Assembly (NCBI GenBank): GCA_018831195.1
Contig: JAHJDP010000084.1
Span: 62,001-126,000, forward strand
Source: Candidatus Eisenbacteria bacterium
GTDB taxonomy: Bacteria > Eisenbacteria > RBG-16-71-46 > CAIMUX01 > JAHJDP01
Direction: 5' to 3'
Length of the DNA: 64,000 bases
Under the pieces are notes generated by a model. It was not told where the DNA came from, ran no database searches, and saw only the letters and a list, made by a program, of their open reading frames with translations. Positions 16,431 through 26,212 of this stretch are shown piece after piece. Each line of letters begins with the position of its first letter. Positions within the stretch are counted from its first letter, which is position 1. The position numbers were made by a program, and so were the translations under genes.

Positions 16431-18218
16431 ATGTCCGTCAAGAAACGTGTCCAAGCGCTCCGGCAACAGATGAAAAAACACAACATTAGCGCTTACCTCG
16501 TCCCCAGCACGGACCCGCACCAGAGTGAATATGTCCCCGAGTGCTGGCAGCGCAGGCCGTGGATCAGCGGTTTTACCGGCTCGGCGGGTGATGTTGTTGT
16601 CGGCGCGACGGAGGCTGGTTTGTGGACCGATGGGCGCTATTTCCTTCAGGCAGAGGATGAGTTGAAGGGAAGCGGGATTCAACTCTACAAAATGGGACTC
16701 CCGGGAGTACCCCAGATCGACGAATATCTCGCCCGGATTCTCAAGAAGGGCGAGTTGCTGGGTGTCGACCCCCGAACGATCTCTCTTGAAAGGTCAAAAG
16801 GGATCGAGAAGGCTTTGGAACCGACGGGCGCCCGCCTGAAATGCATCGATACGAATCTTGTCGATGAGGTTTGGGCTGATCGACCGAGCATCCCCCGAGA
16901 CCCGATTCGGCTCTTGCCGGCGAGGTATGCTGGTGAAACGGTCTCCTCCAAATTAGGCCGCTTGCGGACTGAGATGAAGAATAGGGGGGCCAAGGCCCAT
17001 CTTCTGACCACGCTGGATTCGATTGCGTGGTTATACAATATCCGCGGAAATGATGTCGACTTTAATCCTGTCGCTATCTCGTATGCGCTCATCATGGAGA
17101 AAAAATCCTTGCTCTTTGTGGAGACGGAGAAGGTTCCCAAAAGCGTCGCAGCGAAACTGAGGCGGCATATTACGATCCGTCCCTATGGGGAAATCCAGAC
17201 GGCGCTGAAGGATCTTGCGAAGAAGAAGACGAAGATCTGGGTTGACGGTGCTTCCGTATCCCGCTGGGTCATCGACATGTTGAAGGGGTGCGATCTGGTG
17301 ATGGAAATGTCGCCCATCAGGGTCATGCAGGCGAAGAAGAACGACGTGCAGGTCGCGGGGATGAAGGCGGCCCATATCCGTGACGGTGTTGCGATGGTCC
17401 GGTTCCTCCATTGGCTTGAGCGTGAAGTGACCAAAGGGGGTCTGACCGAAATCCGCGCCGCGGATCGGCTTGCCCGCTTCCGATCCGAAGAGGATCTCTT
17501 CCAAGGGCTCGGATTCAGGACCATATCGGGTTATGCGGCGCATGGAGCCATTATCCACTATGGACCGACACCTGAGAGCGATCTTCCGCTTCGTCCGAAA
17601 GGGATCTATCTCATCGATTCCGGCGGGCAGTATCTGGATGGAACGACCGACATTACCCGAACGATTTTGCTGGGCCCCAGGGCGACGGCGGAGCAGCAAG
17701 ACCGATTTACCCGCGTTCTCAAGGGACATATAGCCTTGGCAAGCGTCCGGTTCCCCGCCGGGATCCTGGGCGGACGGCTTGATACTTTGGCGCGTTTGCC
17801 TCTCTGGGATGCCGGTCTTGATTATAACCATGGTACGGGGCATGGTGTCGGCGCCTATCTCAGTGTTCATGAGGGGCCGCAGAATATCGGTATCAGAACC
17901 GTCGGCAAGCCGCTGGAACCGGGCAATACCCTCTCGAATGAACCCGGCTTTTACAAAGAGGGTGAGTATGGGATGCGTATTGAAAACCTGATTTTGGTCG
18001 TCGAAGACAAGCAGCGATCGAAGAAGGGCCGGTCGTTTCTGGGGTTTGAGACGATCACGATGTGTCCGATTGATACCCGGTTGGTGGATGTCCGGTTGCT
18101 TGATGAGGGCGAGCGGGATTGGCTCAATCAGTATCACAAAACGGTATACAAAAACCTATCAGGTCGCCTCGATCTGAAAGACCGCGCTTGGCTTAAAAAG
18201 GCCTGTAGGACTCTCTAA
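16431..18218 (+). CDS. Xaa-Pro aminopeptidase, M24B family
   Basis: A 595-residue protein with the three-domain layout of the long (eukaryotic XPNPEP1-like) aminopeptidase P group: two creatinase-N-like domains, then the pita-bread M24 catalytic domain. Metal ligands are visible in LIDSGGQYLDGTTDITRT (two Asp), NHGTGHGVG (His), LSNEPGFY (Glu) and ENLILV (second Glu). It would remove N-terminal residues preceding proline from peptides in the cytoplasm; no signal peptide is seen. ATG 16431 is preferred over 16419 because GGAGGAG ends just before it at normal spacing. The convergent S9 peptidase gene ends 8 bases downstream. Confidence 0.93.
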   Translation: MSVKKRVQALRQQMKKHNISAYLVPSTDPHQSEYVPECWQRRPWISGFTGSAGDVVVGATEAGLWTDGRYFLQAEDELKGSGIQLYKMGLPGVPQIDEYLARILKKGELLGVDPRTISLERSKGIEKALEPTGARLKCIDTNLVDEVWADRPSIPRDPIRLLPARYAGETVSSKLGRLRTEMKNRGAKAHLLTTLDSIAWLYNIRGNDVDFNPVAISYALIMEKKSLLFVETEKVPKSVAAKLRRHITIRPYGEIQTALKDLAKKKTKIWVDGASVSRWVIDMLKGCDLVMEMSPIRVMQAKKNDVQVAGMKAAHIRDGVAMVRFLHWLEREVTKGGLTEIRAADRLARFRSEEDLFQGLGFRTISGYAAHGAIIHYGPTPESDLPLRPKGIYLIDSGGQYLDGTTDITRTILLGPRATAEQQDRFTRVLKGHIALASVRFPAGILGGRLDTLARLPLWDAGLDYNHGTGHGVGAYLSVHEGPQNIGIRTVGKPLEPGNTLSNEPGFYKEGEYGMRIENLILVVEDKQRSKKGRSFLGFETITMCPIDTRLVDVRLLDEGERDWLNQYHKTVYKNLSGRLDLKDRAWLKKACRTL

Positions 18219-18225
18219 AGATGTA

Positions 18226-20370
18226 TTACGGGTTTTTTCTCCCGATCCAGCGTTTAAGCCACGACAGAAATTCGTCATACCAGAAGATGCTGTTGCGCGG
18301 TTTTAAAATCCAATGGTTTTCATCCGGATAACAGACAAGCCGCGCCGGCAGCTTCATCGCCTTATAGACATTATATATTTGGATCCCCTGAACATAGGGG
18401 ACGCGATAGTCCTGTTCGCCGTGAATGATCAGCATCGGTGACTTAAATCCCGCGGCCTGACGCATCGGATTATAGCGATCCAATCCCTCTTGATTGTTCC
18501 AGACCTCGCCGCCCATTGACCGGCGCCGGCCCTGTGTGATATCGGAAGCGTATTGTGTCTGGAAATCGCAGACGCCGGCGTGATTGATGAGGCAGGCGAA
18601 TCGATCGGTCTGCGATGCGATCCAAGAAACCAGGTATCCACCGTAGGATCCGCCGGTCGCCGCCATCCGTTTGGGGTCGGCAAGGCCGCGGGAGATCAAC
18701 TCATCCGTCGCCGCCATGATATCTTTGTAAGGCTGATCACCCCAGCGTCCCAAAATCGAACTGGTGAAACCCTGTCCCCAGCTGGTGGAACCGTGAAAGT
18801 TCACCATGGCGACAAGATAACCCGGAGCAGCAAAGACTTGGCCGTTCCAACGCCAATGCCAGGAGTCTGAAGAGGTGCCATGCGGACCACCGTGGATCAC
18901 ATGAACAAGAGGAAGCCTTTTCGCCCGGGCCGGCTTTTTTGTGACTTTTTCAATCTTTACCGTTTCAGGGGGGTGAATCAGGAACATCTGAACCGGATGT
19001 TCTTCGGCGCCGGCAAAGATAAATTCTTCAACTTTGCCGAGCCGGATGCCGTTCATAATCGGTTTTGTAAAAGCGGTATGACGCCTTTCAGCACGTCCTT
19101 GAAGGTCGAAACTCACAATCTCGGGGGGTGCGCTCAGTGTGGAAACGTTGGTATAAAGCCGCTTGCCTGCTGGTCTGGGGGGGGAGAAAGATCCGCCTCG
19201 CACCAATTCCCATGGCTTGGTCGATTGCGGGTCCTTCAATGCTGCTTGAAAATTAAAAGAAAAGATCGCCATGCGCGCTGCGACCTCTGCTTCAAGGTAG
19301 ACAGTCCGGCTGTCATTGCCGAATGTCCAACCGATGGCTGAACAATCCCAGTCCTCGGTCAGAACCGTTTGCCTGCCTGTACTGCGATCATGCGCGATCA
19401 ACCGAACCCGATCGGCATAAAAATCATATTCTCTCTGAAACCCAAAGAGAATCCACCGGCCGTCCGGCGAATAAACTGGATGAACGGCATCAGCGGCAAA
19501 GCGAGGTGTCAGACTTTTAGTTCGCCCTGCCTTGGCGCTCTTTGTCATGCTTGACGGCACCTTGACCGTAAAGACGCCCCACTGAACCGGATCATGTGGA
19601 GGGGTGGACCGCGACGCCGCGAAGGCGATCTCTTTACCATCAGGAGATATTTGGAATTGACCACTCAAATCCATCCAATCAAACCAGCGGCGGGAATTCG
19701 GTGTCAGGTCGCGCACGTCCCCCGTCTCTAAATCGAGAATAAAAATATGGTGAACCTTCCCCTCGGTAAGCCATTGATCCCAGATGCGGTAGAAACGGTC
19801 TTCAGTCGTCCGCGCCTTCACCGGATCTTTTGCCCTTTGCCGGGCCTGTTCTGCGGTGGCTTTGAGTTTCGGCGCATCGGAGTAGACCGGCGCGAGAAAG
19901 GCGACACGCCGCCCGTCGGGGAAGAATCGGGGCGCCGCGATGCCGAAGGGAAAATCGGTTAAACGTTCCGGTTCACCCCCGTCGAGAGAGAGAAGGTAAA
20001 GCTGGGGTTGATCGGGGAACGCCGTTGAAAGTCCGGCACCTTTCGGATGGGTTTTGGAGGATGTTTCGCCCCGCCCCGCCGTTCCACCCGGCTTTCTGAC
20101 AAAGAGGATCCTGCGCCCGTCCGGCGCCCAGGCCGGCTGGTTGCTGGATTGTTCATTGCCTGTCAGGGGGCGGGCGGCATCCCCTTTTCGCTCCATGCCG
20201 GCATGGAGCGCATCGGATGGAAGCAGCCACAAACGGCTCTTACCCTGATTCTGTTCGAGGTTATGGGTGGTGACGGTCACCAGGATCTGCTTCCCGTCGG
20301 GAGAGGGTTCCGGGGCGCCAACGCGTGGAATTGTCCAGAGGTCGGTTGCGGTTAAAGTCCTGCTGGCCAT
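18226..20370 (-). CDS. S9 family acyl-peptide hydrolase/prolyl oligopeptidase
   Basis: A 714-residue serine peptidase starting at ATG 20370 behind a strong AAGGAGGT. An N-terminal beta-propeller is suggested by repeated WAPDGRRILF, SPDGKEIAF and SPDGRWILFG blades. The C-terminal alpha/beta-hydrolase domain carries HVIHGGPHG (oxyanion region), GGSYGGYLVSW (nucleophile Ser), HGEQDYRVP (Asp) and PDENHW (His), so the triad is complete. There is no signal peptide, so it should act in the cytoplasm on short or N-acylated peptides. It sits tail to tail with the Xaa-Pro aminopeptidase, and together they look like a peptide-salvage pair. Confidence 0.93.
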   Translation of the reverse strand: MASRTLTATDLWTIPRVGAPEPSPDGKQILVTVTTHNLEQNQGKSRLWLLPSDALHAGMERKGDAARPLTGNEQSSNQPAWAPDGRRILFVRKPGGTAGRGETSSKTHPKGAGLSTAFPDQPQLYLLSLDGGEPERLTDFPFGIAAPRFFPDGRRVAFLAPVYSDAPKLKATAEQARQRAKDPVKARTTEDRFYRIWDQWLTEGKVHHIFILDLETGDVRDLTPNSRRWFDWMDLSGQFQISPDGKEIAFAASRSTPPHDPVQWGVFTVKVPSSMTKSAKAGRTKSLTPRFAADAVHPVYSPDGRWILFGFQREYDFYADRVRLIAHDRSTGRQTVLTEDWDCSAIGWTFGNDSRTVYLEAEVAARMAIFSFNFQAALKDPQSTKPWELVRGGSFSPPRPAGKRLYTNVSTLSAPPEIVSFDLQGRAERRHTAFTKPIMNGIRLGKVEEFIFAGAEEHPVQMFLIHPPETVKIEKVTKKPARAKRLPLVHVIHGGPHGTSSDSWHWRWNGQVFAAPGYLVAMVNFHGSTSWGQGFTSSILGRWGDQPYKDIMAATDELISRGLADPKRMAATGGSYGGYLVSWIASQTDRFACLINHAGVCDFQTQYASDITQGRRRSMGGEVWNNQEGLDRYNPMRQAAGFKSPMLIIHGEQDYRVPYVQGIQIYNVYKAMKLPARLVCYPDENHWILKPRNSIFWYDEFLSWLKRWIGRKNP

Positions 20371-20633
20371 GGAACCTCCTTGTTTCATCCTTTCCCTTTT
20401 CTGGGGCGCAGCGCTTCCCCGCGCGTCAGCTCAAAGCGCCTTTCTGAGGATTAAGGACCATGAGGAGGAGGTCAAGCATCGGATCCCCTGCCCGATAAAA
20501 AACCATAACCACCTTTCCTGACGCCCCTTCGCTTTTCTCTTCAGGCCGCAACCGGAAGAACGTAATATATTCTGCAACCGCCCCTTCGGTCGGTGGACCG
20601 GGGCTATTTCTGATGATTCCCCAGGAGGAACTT

Positions 20634-23180
20634 ATGAGACACGGCCGTCCCAATACCATGTTCGTTCTCTTTGCCGCACTGGCTGTTCTACTGCCGTGCT
20701 CGATCCTGTCAGCAGGGGCCGGGGAGAATCCGGAATCCTTGAATTCTCATTTTGGAATGGGAGGTCTGGTCGGCGCCCCGGGAATCCTGCGAAGCGTTGA
20801 AGCCGGATTGATAAACCCCGCCGCCTGGCCTATCCAGCAGCGTCCCGGGCTCTTTCTCGCGTGGGATGATCCTGTCGAATCGGACGGCGTGAGAGATTTT
20901 CGCACCGTTCTCTCTCTTAACAACCTCGCCTTCGCCATGAAGCGCGCCGGATTCCAGGACAGTGCGGGGAAGCATATTCAATATGATTATACAATAGGAA
21001 TGGGGTTCGGAAACAGATCCCACTCTTCAGGCATTTCCTACTCCTGGACCCATGGGGGCTGTCCGGCCATCCCACCCAGTGAGCGGATTGCGGTAGGTGA
21101 TATATTCCGGTGGCGGCCGTTTTCCATCGGAATGTCGAGTGCCTGGGATCTTGATAGCAAAGAGGGCGTGCTGCAGGCGGATGCCGGTCTGCGCCCGATT
21201 CAATTTGGAGATGCCCGCTTCACCCTCTTTGCGGAGGCGCTGCTACGGCATGGGGACGATATTGATGAGCTAAAAGTAGGATATGGGATAGAGACTCACA
21301 TTCTTCCAGGTTTAACTTTGGCTGCCCGCGTTGATGATGAAAATTTCCTCAGCTTCCGTGTGGATCTCGGATTTGCCGATTTCCGGCCGGGGTACCGCCA
21401 CCATATCGATGATGACAATGAGCATGTCTCCTCTACTTATACAGTCGAGCTGACCGATGGTCCGGAAATCAGCCGGCTCTTTGCGCCGAAGAACAAATAC
21501 CCTGAGATTGAACTGAAGGCACCGGTCACTTACCGACGGTATCGCCTCTTTGACGATCGCCTGTGTTTTCTCAGGATTCTGGAGCAGATCAACGGCTTGG
21601 CTGATGATCGCACGGTTGACGGGGTGATTCTGAATCTATCCGGATTGAAAGCCAGTCCCGCTCAGCTTTGGGAAATTCGCGGCCAGTTGGCCGGTCTGCG
21701 GGAACGTGACAAGAAAGTGATTGTCTATTTTGACCGGCTCGGTCTCATGGGATTCATGCTCGCTTCGGTGGCCGATGAGATCTGGATGGATCCCTACGGC
21801 AATTTGGATATTTCCGGTCTCAATCTCGGCCGTACCTATATTAAACGACTCTTGGATAAGGTGGGGATCGGTTTTGATGAATGGCGCTACTATACGTACA
21901 AATCCGCCCTGGAATCTTTTTCCCGCACTTCGATGTCGGAGGCTGATCGCGAGCAACTCGATGCGGTCCTTAATGATTTGTATGAGGAGCCGGTTCGTCT
22001 GATCACCAGTGCCCGCGAAATGAGCCGCGGGGATTGGGATCGGCTGGTGGGGGAAAAGGCGATCCTCACTGCCAAAGAGGCCCTCGAGAACGGGCTTATT
22101 GACAAGGTCGGTGATTTTAACGAGGTGCGAAAAACGGCAAAAGAAGCCGAGCGCCGTGGATCGGGGGATGCCGCGCTCACGACCCTCTATGGCGTCAAGG
22201 GAGACCCGGTTTGGGGGCCCGAGGAGTGGGGCGAGCCGCTGCGGATCGCACTTCTCTATGGTATTGGAGTTTGTGACATGGATACCGGTATCCGCGGCCG
22301 GGAGCTCTCTAAAAAAATCCGGCAAGCCCGCGAAGATAAAAATGTCAAAGCCATTGTCCTTCGGGCGGATTCACCAGGCGGTGATCCGCTTCCCAGTGAT
22401 CTGGTGGCAAGAGAGCTGAGGGAAACGGCCAAGATAAAGCCGGTTATCGTGTCCCAGGGCTTTATCGCCGGATCGGGGGGGTATTGGATTTCGATGCACG
22501 GTGATTCGATTCTCGCAACACCGGTATCGATTACCGGTTCAATCGGTGTCATCTCCGGGCACTTCTGGGATGAGAGTCTTGGTGACAAGATCGGAACCGA
22601 TTATGACAATGTAAAGCGGGGTGAGCATTCCGACATGGAGGACGGCGTCATCCTGCCGCTGATTGGGGCCGAGATACCCGATCGGCCGGTGACTGAGGAG
22701 GAACGCAACCGGATGAAAGATGTCATCGATGATTTGTACAATGATTTTCTTAATCAGGTTGCAGAAGGGCGCGGCATGACGACCGAAGAAGTCGCCGCCA
22801 TCGCCCAGGGCCGTATTTGGTCTGGAGCCGACGGCCTTCAGATCGGCCTCGTGGATGAATTGGGCGGTCTTTGGCGGAGTTTGGAGATGGCCAAGGATGC
22901 GGCCGGCCTGCCTGCATGGCGCACGATAGCGATTCAGGAAGGACCCGGCCTGGGCTGGATTAATCCAAAAATATTCGGTTCGGATGACGGAATCGGAATC
23001 TCACTTCCTTGGGCGCACGGCGCCGATGAAAAGGCGCCGGCCCGGCTCTTCGAGGGTGGAATTTGGGAATCCCTTTCTCAGAGTGAAAGGGATTACTTGG
23101 AAACTCTATTCCGGGCGAAGAGAAGACCGGTACTGATGGTTCCGCCGATGGGGTTTGATAAATTGACGGAGGAGCCATGA
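20634..23180 (+). CDS. sppA: Signal peptide peptidase SppA (67K type) with an extra barrel-like N-terminal region
   Basis: An 848-residue protein starting at ATG 20634 (AGGAGG at 20623-20628), with a clear signal peptide. Two tandem S49 domains follow from about residue 290. The general-base lysine is in YTYKSALESFS (about 421) and the nucleophile serine in AGSGGYWIS (about 614), the split Lys/Ser layout of 67K SppA. Residues about 35-270 are not part of usual SppA: they contain GAPGILRSVEAGLINPAAWP and alternating strands with the NPA-type start seen in PorV-like outer-membrane barrels. It should cleave signal or membrane peptides in the envelope. The acetyltransferase gene overlaps its stop by ATGA. 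Confidence 0.88.
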   Translation: MRHGRPNTMFVLFAALAVLLPCSILSAGAGENPESLNSHFGMGGLVGAPGILRSVEAGLINPAAWPIQQRPGLFLAWDDPVESDGVRDFRTVLSLNNLAFAMKRAGFQDSAGKHIQYDYTIGMGFGNRSHSSGISYSWTHGGCPAIPPSERIAVGDIFRWRPFSIGMSSAWDLDSKEGVLQADAGLRPIQFGDARFTLFAEALLRHGDDIDELKVGYGIETHILPGLTLAARVDDENFLSFRVDLGFADFRPGYRHHIDDDNEHVSSTYTVELTDGPEISRLFAPKNKYPEIELKAPVTYRRYRLFDDRLCFLRILEQINGLADDRTVDGVILNLSGLKASPAQLWEIRGQLAGLRERDKKVIVYFDRLGLMGFMLASVADEIWMDPYGNLDISGLNLGRTYIKRLLDKVGIGFDEWRYYTYKSALESFSRTSMSEADREQLDAVLNDLYEEPVRLITSAREMSRGDWDRLVGEKAILTAKEALENGLIDKVGDFNEVRKTAKEAERRGSGDAALTTLYGVKGDPVWGPEEWGEPLRIALLYGIGVCDMDTGIRGRELSKKIRQAREDKNVKAIVLRADSPGGDPLPSDLVARELRETAKIKPVIVSQGFIAGSGGYWISMHGDSILATPVSITGSIGVISGHFWDESLGDKIGTDYDNVKRGEHSDMEDGVILPLIGAEIPDRPVTEEERNRMKDVIDDLYNDFLNQVAEGRGMTTEEVAAIAQGRIWSGADGLQIGLVDELGGLWRSLEMAKDAAGLPAWRTIAIQEGPGLGWINPKIFGSDDGIGISLPWAHGADEKAPARLFEGGIWESLSQSERDYLETLFRAKRRPVLMVPPMGFDKLTEEP

Positions 23181-23671
23181 GGGGGATGGACAATCAGAGC
23201 AAGACAAATAATGGGGGCTATCTGAGCCATTTTAGCGGCGTGACTATCCGGCCCTATGAAGAATCGGATGAAGCGGGCGTCGCCGCGCTATGGCGCGAGG
23301 TCTTTCCCGATGCGCCGCTCTGGAATCATCCCGAAACCGATATTCATAGAAAACTCACGGTTCAACGGGAGTTGTTCTTTGTCGCGAAGGCGCAGCCGGA
23401 GTCAGCATCGGAGTCGGAAATCATTGGAACAGCCATGGGTGGTTTTGACGGCCACCGGGGCTGGGTCTATTATGTCGCCGTGAACCCGAGGCTGAGGCGC
23501 AAAGGGATCGGTAAAGCCCTGATGGAGAGGGTTGAAAGGGGATTGATCGAGATCGGTTGTCCCAAATTGAATCTACAGGTTCGGGCTGATAATCACACGG
23601 TCATTTCATTTTACCGGAGACTTGGTTATAACGTAGAGGAGAGGGCGAGTCTCTCAAAACGCTTGGAGTGA
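23177..23671 (+). CDS. GNAT-family N-acetyltransferase
   Basis: A 164-residue acyl-CoA-dependent acetyltransferase. The fold is indicated by VYYVAVNPRLRRKGIGKAL (acetyl-CoA pyrophosphate loop RRKGIGKAL) and LNLQVRADNHTVISFYRRLG, resembling the AypI/YpeA-like subgroup. The start overlaps the sppA stop (ATGA at 23177), with a second in-frame ATG at 23186. The potassium-channel gene starts 4 bases after its stop, so the three genes are probably cotranscribed. The substrate is unknown. Confidence 0.88.
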   Translation: MRGMDNQSKTNNGGYLSHFSGVTIRPYEESDEAGVAALWREVFPDAPLWNHPETDIHRKLTVQRELFFVAKAQPESASESEIIGTAMGGFDGHRGWVYYVAVNPRLRRKGIGKALMERVERGLIEIGCPKLNLQVRADNHTVISFYRRLGYNVEERASLSKRLE

Positions 23672-23675
23672 ATGG

Positions 23676-24689
23676 ATGGCTAGAATCTCCTTCCCCGCGG
23701 CAAGAATAATCTGGATACTCCTTCTTCTCCTCATTTTTGTGGTGGGTGGCACGACCATCTTTATTCACTTTGAAAACCTATCACTTCTGGACGCCCTCTA
23801 TCTTACCGCCGAGACACTATCCACGGTCGGCTACGGCAATATCGCGCCCGAAACAAGCGAAGGAAAGATTGTCAGCCTTATCCTCATGGTGGCGGGCGCA
23901 TCCGTGGCATTGGCCGCCGCCGGTATCCTTGTCGGATTTATTGTTGAAGGGCGTCTATTGCGCCACTTCGGAGCTCGAAGAATGATAAAGCAAATCGAAA
24001 AACTAAAGGACCATATTATTCTATGTGGCTATGGTGCCATGGGCCGCCGAGTCGCCGCCATTTTGAAAATCTCGGGCATTCCTTTTGTCATCGTTGAAAA
24101 ACAATCAACGCTCATTGAGGAAATTCGTGAATCCGGGATGCTCGTCTTGGAGGGAGAGGCGACGCAAGAAGAGGTCTTGCGTCAGGCCGGCCTGACCCGT
24201 GCTAAAGGACTGCTCACCGCAATTGGTGATGATGTGGAGAATCTATATATCGGAATGACGGCCAAAATGATCCGCCCTAATCTTCCCATCGTATGCCGTG
24301 TCCTCTCCGATAAAGCGGTCAGTCATTTAAAACGGGCCGGCATCAATCAGGTCATTTCTCCCGAGGAGATGGGTGCGGGCCGGATGGTTCAGCAATTGCT
24401 AAGACCCGAGGTGGTTGATTTCCTCGACCTGATGCTGACACCCGGGACGACAGGCGCTGGATTGGAGGCCTATCAGATACCGGATGGATGTAAGCTCGCC
24501 GGGCAAAAGCTCAAAGATAGCGGTATCCGGGAAAGATTCGGACTCTTTGTCATTGCCCTTCGGCGGGCGGGGGCCTATATCCCCAATCCCGGCTCCGATG
24601 TGGTCATACAGGATGATGATGTCCTCATTCTTGTCGGTACGGAGGCTGCATTTGTAAAATTCCGGGATGAGCTGGCGCCGGTTTGTTAG
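23676..24689 (+). CDS. Potassium channel protein with TrkA-N/TrkA-C domains
   Basis: A 337-residue MthK/Kch-like channel subunit: an N-terminal helix, a pore helix with the selectivity filter STVGYGN (about residue 50) and a second helix, followed by a Rossmann RCK domain (ILCGYGAMGRRVA, about 110) and a C-terminal TrkA-C domain ending at about 335. It should form a tetrameric K+ channel gated by a ligand bound to the RCK domains. It lies four bases after the acetyltransferase gene and 52 bases before the sigma-54 activator gene. Confidence 0.92.
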   Translation: MARISFPAARIIWILLLLLIFVVGGTTIFIHFENLSLLDALYLTAETLSTVGYGNIAPETSEGKIVSLILMVAGASVALAAAGILVGFIVEGRLLRHFGARRMIKQIEKLKDHIILCGYGAMGRRVAAILKISGIPFVIVEKQSTLIEEIRESGMLVLEGEATQEEVLRQAGLTRAKGLLTAIGDDVENLYIGMTAKMIRPNLPIVCRVLSDKAVSHLKRAGINQVISPEEMGAGRMVQQLLRPEVVDFLDLMLTPGTTGAGLEAYQIPDGCKLAGQKLKDSGIRERFGLFVIALRRAGAYIPNPGSDVVIQDDDVLILVGTEAAFVKFRDELAPVC

Positions 24690-24741
24690 AAAAGATTCGA
24701 GGATCAAGGGCGAATGAGTGGATTGAACGGCGGACACGATC

Positions 24742-26115
24742 ATGACATCGGATAACCGGCCCCGTCTTCAAGGCGATCAGACTTTGGAGCTTTGTGTCGC
24801 CCAGCGCGATAATATCCGCGCTATTTTTGATAGTGTTGAGGATGCCATTTTTACCGTCGATGCCGCCTGTAAAATCGGAAACGCCAACCAATCCTTCCTT
24901 AGAATGATCGGAATCAAAGAGCAGGATGCCATCGGCAAGGATCCAAACGATCTATTAAAACTCCGTTATCATTCCCTGAGGGATGTCTGTGACCGGACAC
25001 TGGGAGGAGAAGCGCTGCATGGTCTGGAAGTCAGCATCACACCGCCAAAGGGGGGCACTATCCTGGCGATCCTCTCATCAGCCCCTCTCCGCGATCGTGA
25101 GCGTGAGTTGGGTGGAGCCGTTATCGTCCTCCACGACATGACCCGCCTAAGGGCTTTGGAGGAGGACTTGAAGCGGGCTCAGGGCCGCGGCAAGCTGGTC
25201 GGCAACAATGTTCGCATGCGTGAGATATATGAATTGATCGATCAACTTGCGGATAATGACGTGACGGTTCTTATCACCGGCGAGAGCGGCACGGGCAAAG
25301 AACTAGTGGCTGGTGCGATTCATGGTGCGAGTCATCGGTCAAAAGGCCCCTTTATTCGCGTCAATTGCGCGGCGCTTTCTGAGACATTACTGGAGAGTGA
25401 ACTCTTCGGGCATGTTAAAGGCGCCTTCACCGGTGCGGTGAATGATCGTATCGGCCGGTTTGAAGCGGCGAACGAGGGCACGATATTCTTGGATGAGATT
25501 GGTTCGGTGAGTGAGGCTGTGCAACAAAGACTTCTACGTGTGCTTCAGGAGCGTGAATTCGAGCGGGTAGGGGATACACAAACGCGGAAGGCGGATGTGC
25601 GCGTTATTGCCGCCACCAACGCAGATCTGCGCCGTCTTGTCGATGAGCGGCGGTTTCGCGAGGACCTGTATTATAGACTCCATGTCGTTGAGATCAATCT
25701 TCCTCCTCTGCGGGAGCGGAAGGAAGATATTCCCGTCCTTGCCGAGCACCTTTTGGCGCAGCATACCGAGAGGATGGGGCGCAGTGCGACAACGATTTCA
25801 TCCGACGCCATGGCGGCGCTCATGGCTTGCCGCTGGGACGGCAATATTCGTCAACTCGAGAATGCGATTCAGCGCGCCCTGGTTGTCGTTCGTGGGAGGG
25901 TTATTCATCGCGAGCATTTGCCGCCGGAGCTGGTGGGAATGGGGGAATCTGAGATTTTGGGCCGGAGTGGGTCTTTTAGGCATTCTGACAGCGAAGAAGC
26001 TGATCTTCGCCGGGCCCTTGAGGAAGCCGGCGGTGACAAGGGCCGCGCGGCGGAGATTCTTGGAATTCATCGAACGACATTTTGGCGAAGGATGAAGAAA
26101 CATAACTTTGAATGA
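24742..26115 (+). CDS. Sigma-54-dependent transcriptional activator with N-terminal PAS domain
   Basis: A 457-residue enhancer-binding protein. Residues about 15-130 form a PAS sensor domain ([19 protein letters not shown]), and residues about 150-385 form the AAA+ domain with GESGTGKE (Walker A), GAFTGA (sigma-54 contact loop), GTIFLDEIG (Walker B) and an arginine-rich [10 protein letters not shown]. The C-terminal Fis-type helix-turn-helix ends in [20 protein letters not shown]. There is no receiver domain, so it responds directly to a ligand or redox cue through PAS. Two strong candidate sigma-54 promoters occur later in the window (36560 and 39036); whether it serves them is not known. 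Confidence 0.93.
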   Translation: MTSDNRPRLQGDQTLELCVAQRDNIRAIFDSVEDAIFTVDAACKIGNANQSFLRMIGIKEQDAIGKDPNDLLKLRYHSLRDVCDRTLGGEALHGLEVSITPPKGGTILAILSSAPLRDRERELGGAVIVLHDMTRLRALEEDLKRAQGRGKLVGNNVRMREIYELIDQLADNDVTVLITGESGTGKELVAGAIHGASHRSKGPFIRVNCAALSETLLESELFGHVKGAFTGAVNDRIGRFEAANEGTIFLDEIGSVSEAVQQRLLRVLQEREFERVGDTQTRKADVRVIAATNADLRRLVDERRFREDLYYRLHVVEINLPPLRERKEDIPVLAEHLLAQHTERMGRSATTISSDAMAALMACRWDGNIRQLENAIQRALVVVRGRVIHREHLPPELVGMGESEILGRSGSFRHSDSEEADLRRALEEAGGDKGRAAEILGIHRTTFWRRMKKHNFE

Positions 26116-26212
26116 CTATGAAGGCTTCTTCACAGATGCCGGCTTCAGCGCATCGATCGGATCAGTAGACGCGACCGGCGGCGGTCTGTAATTTTCACTT
26201 CGCCGATCGGCG

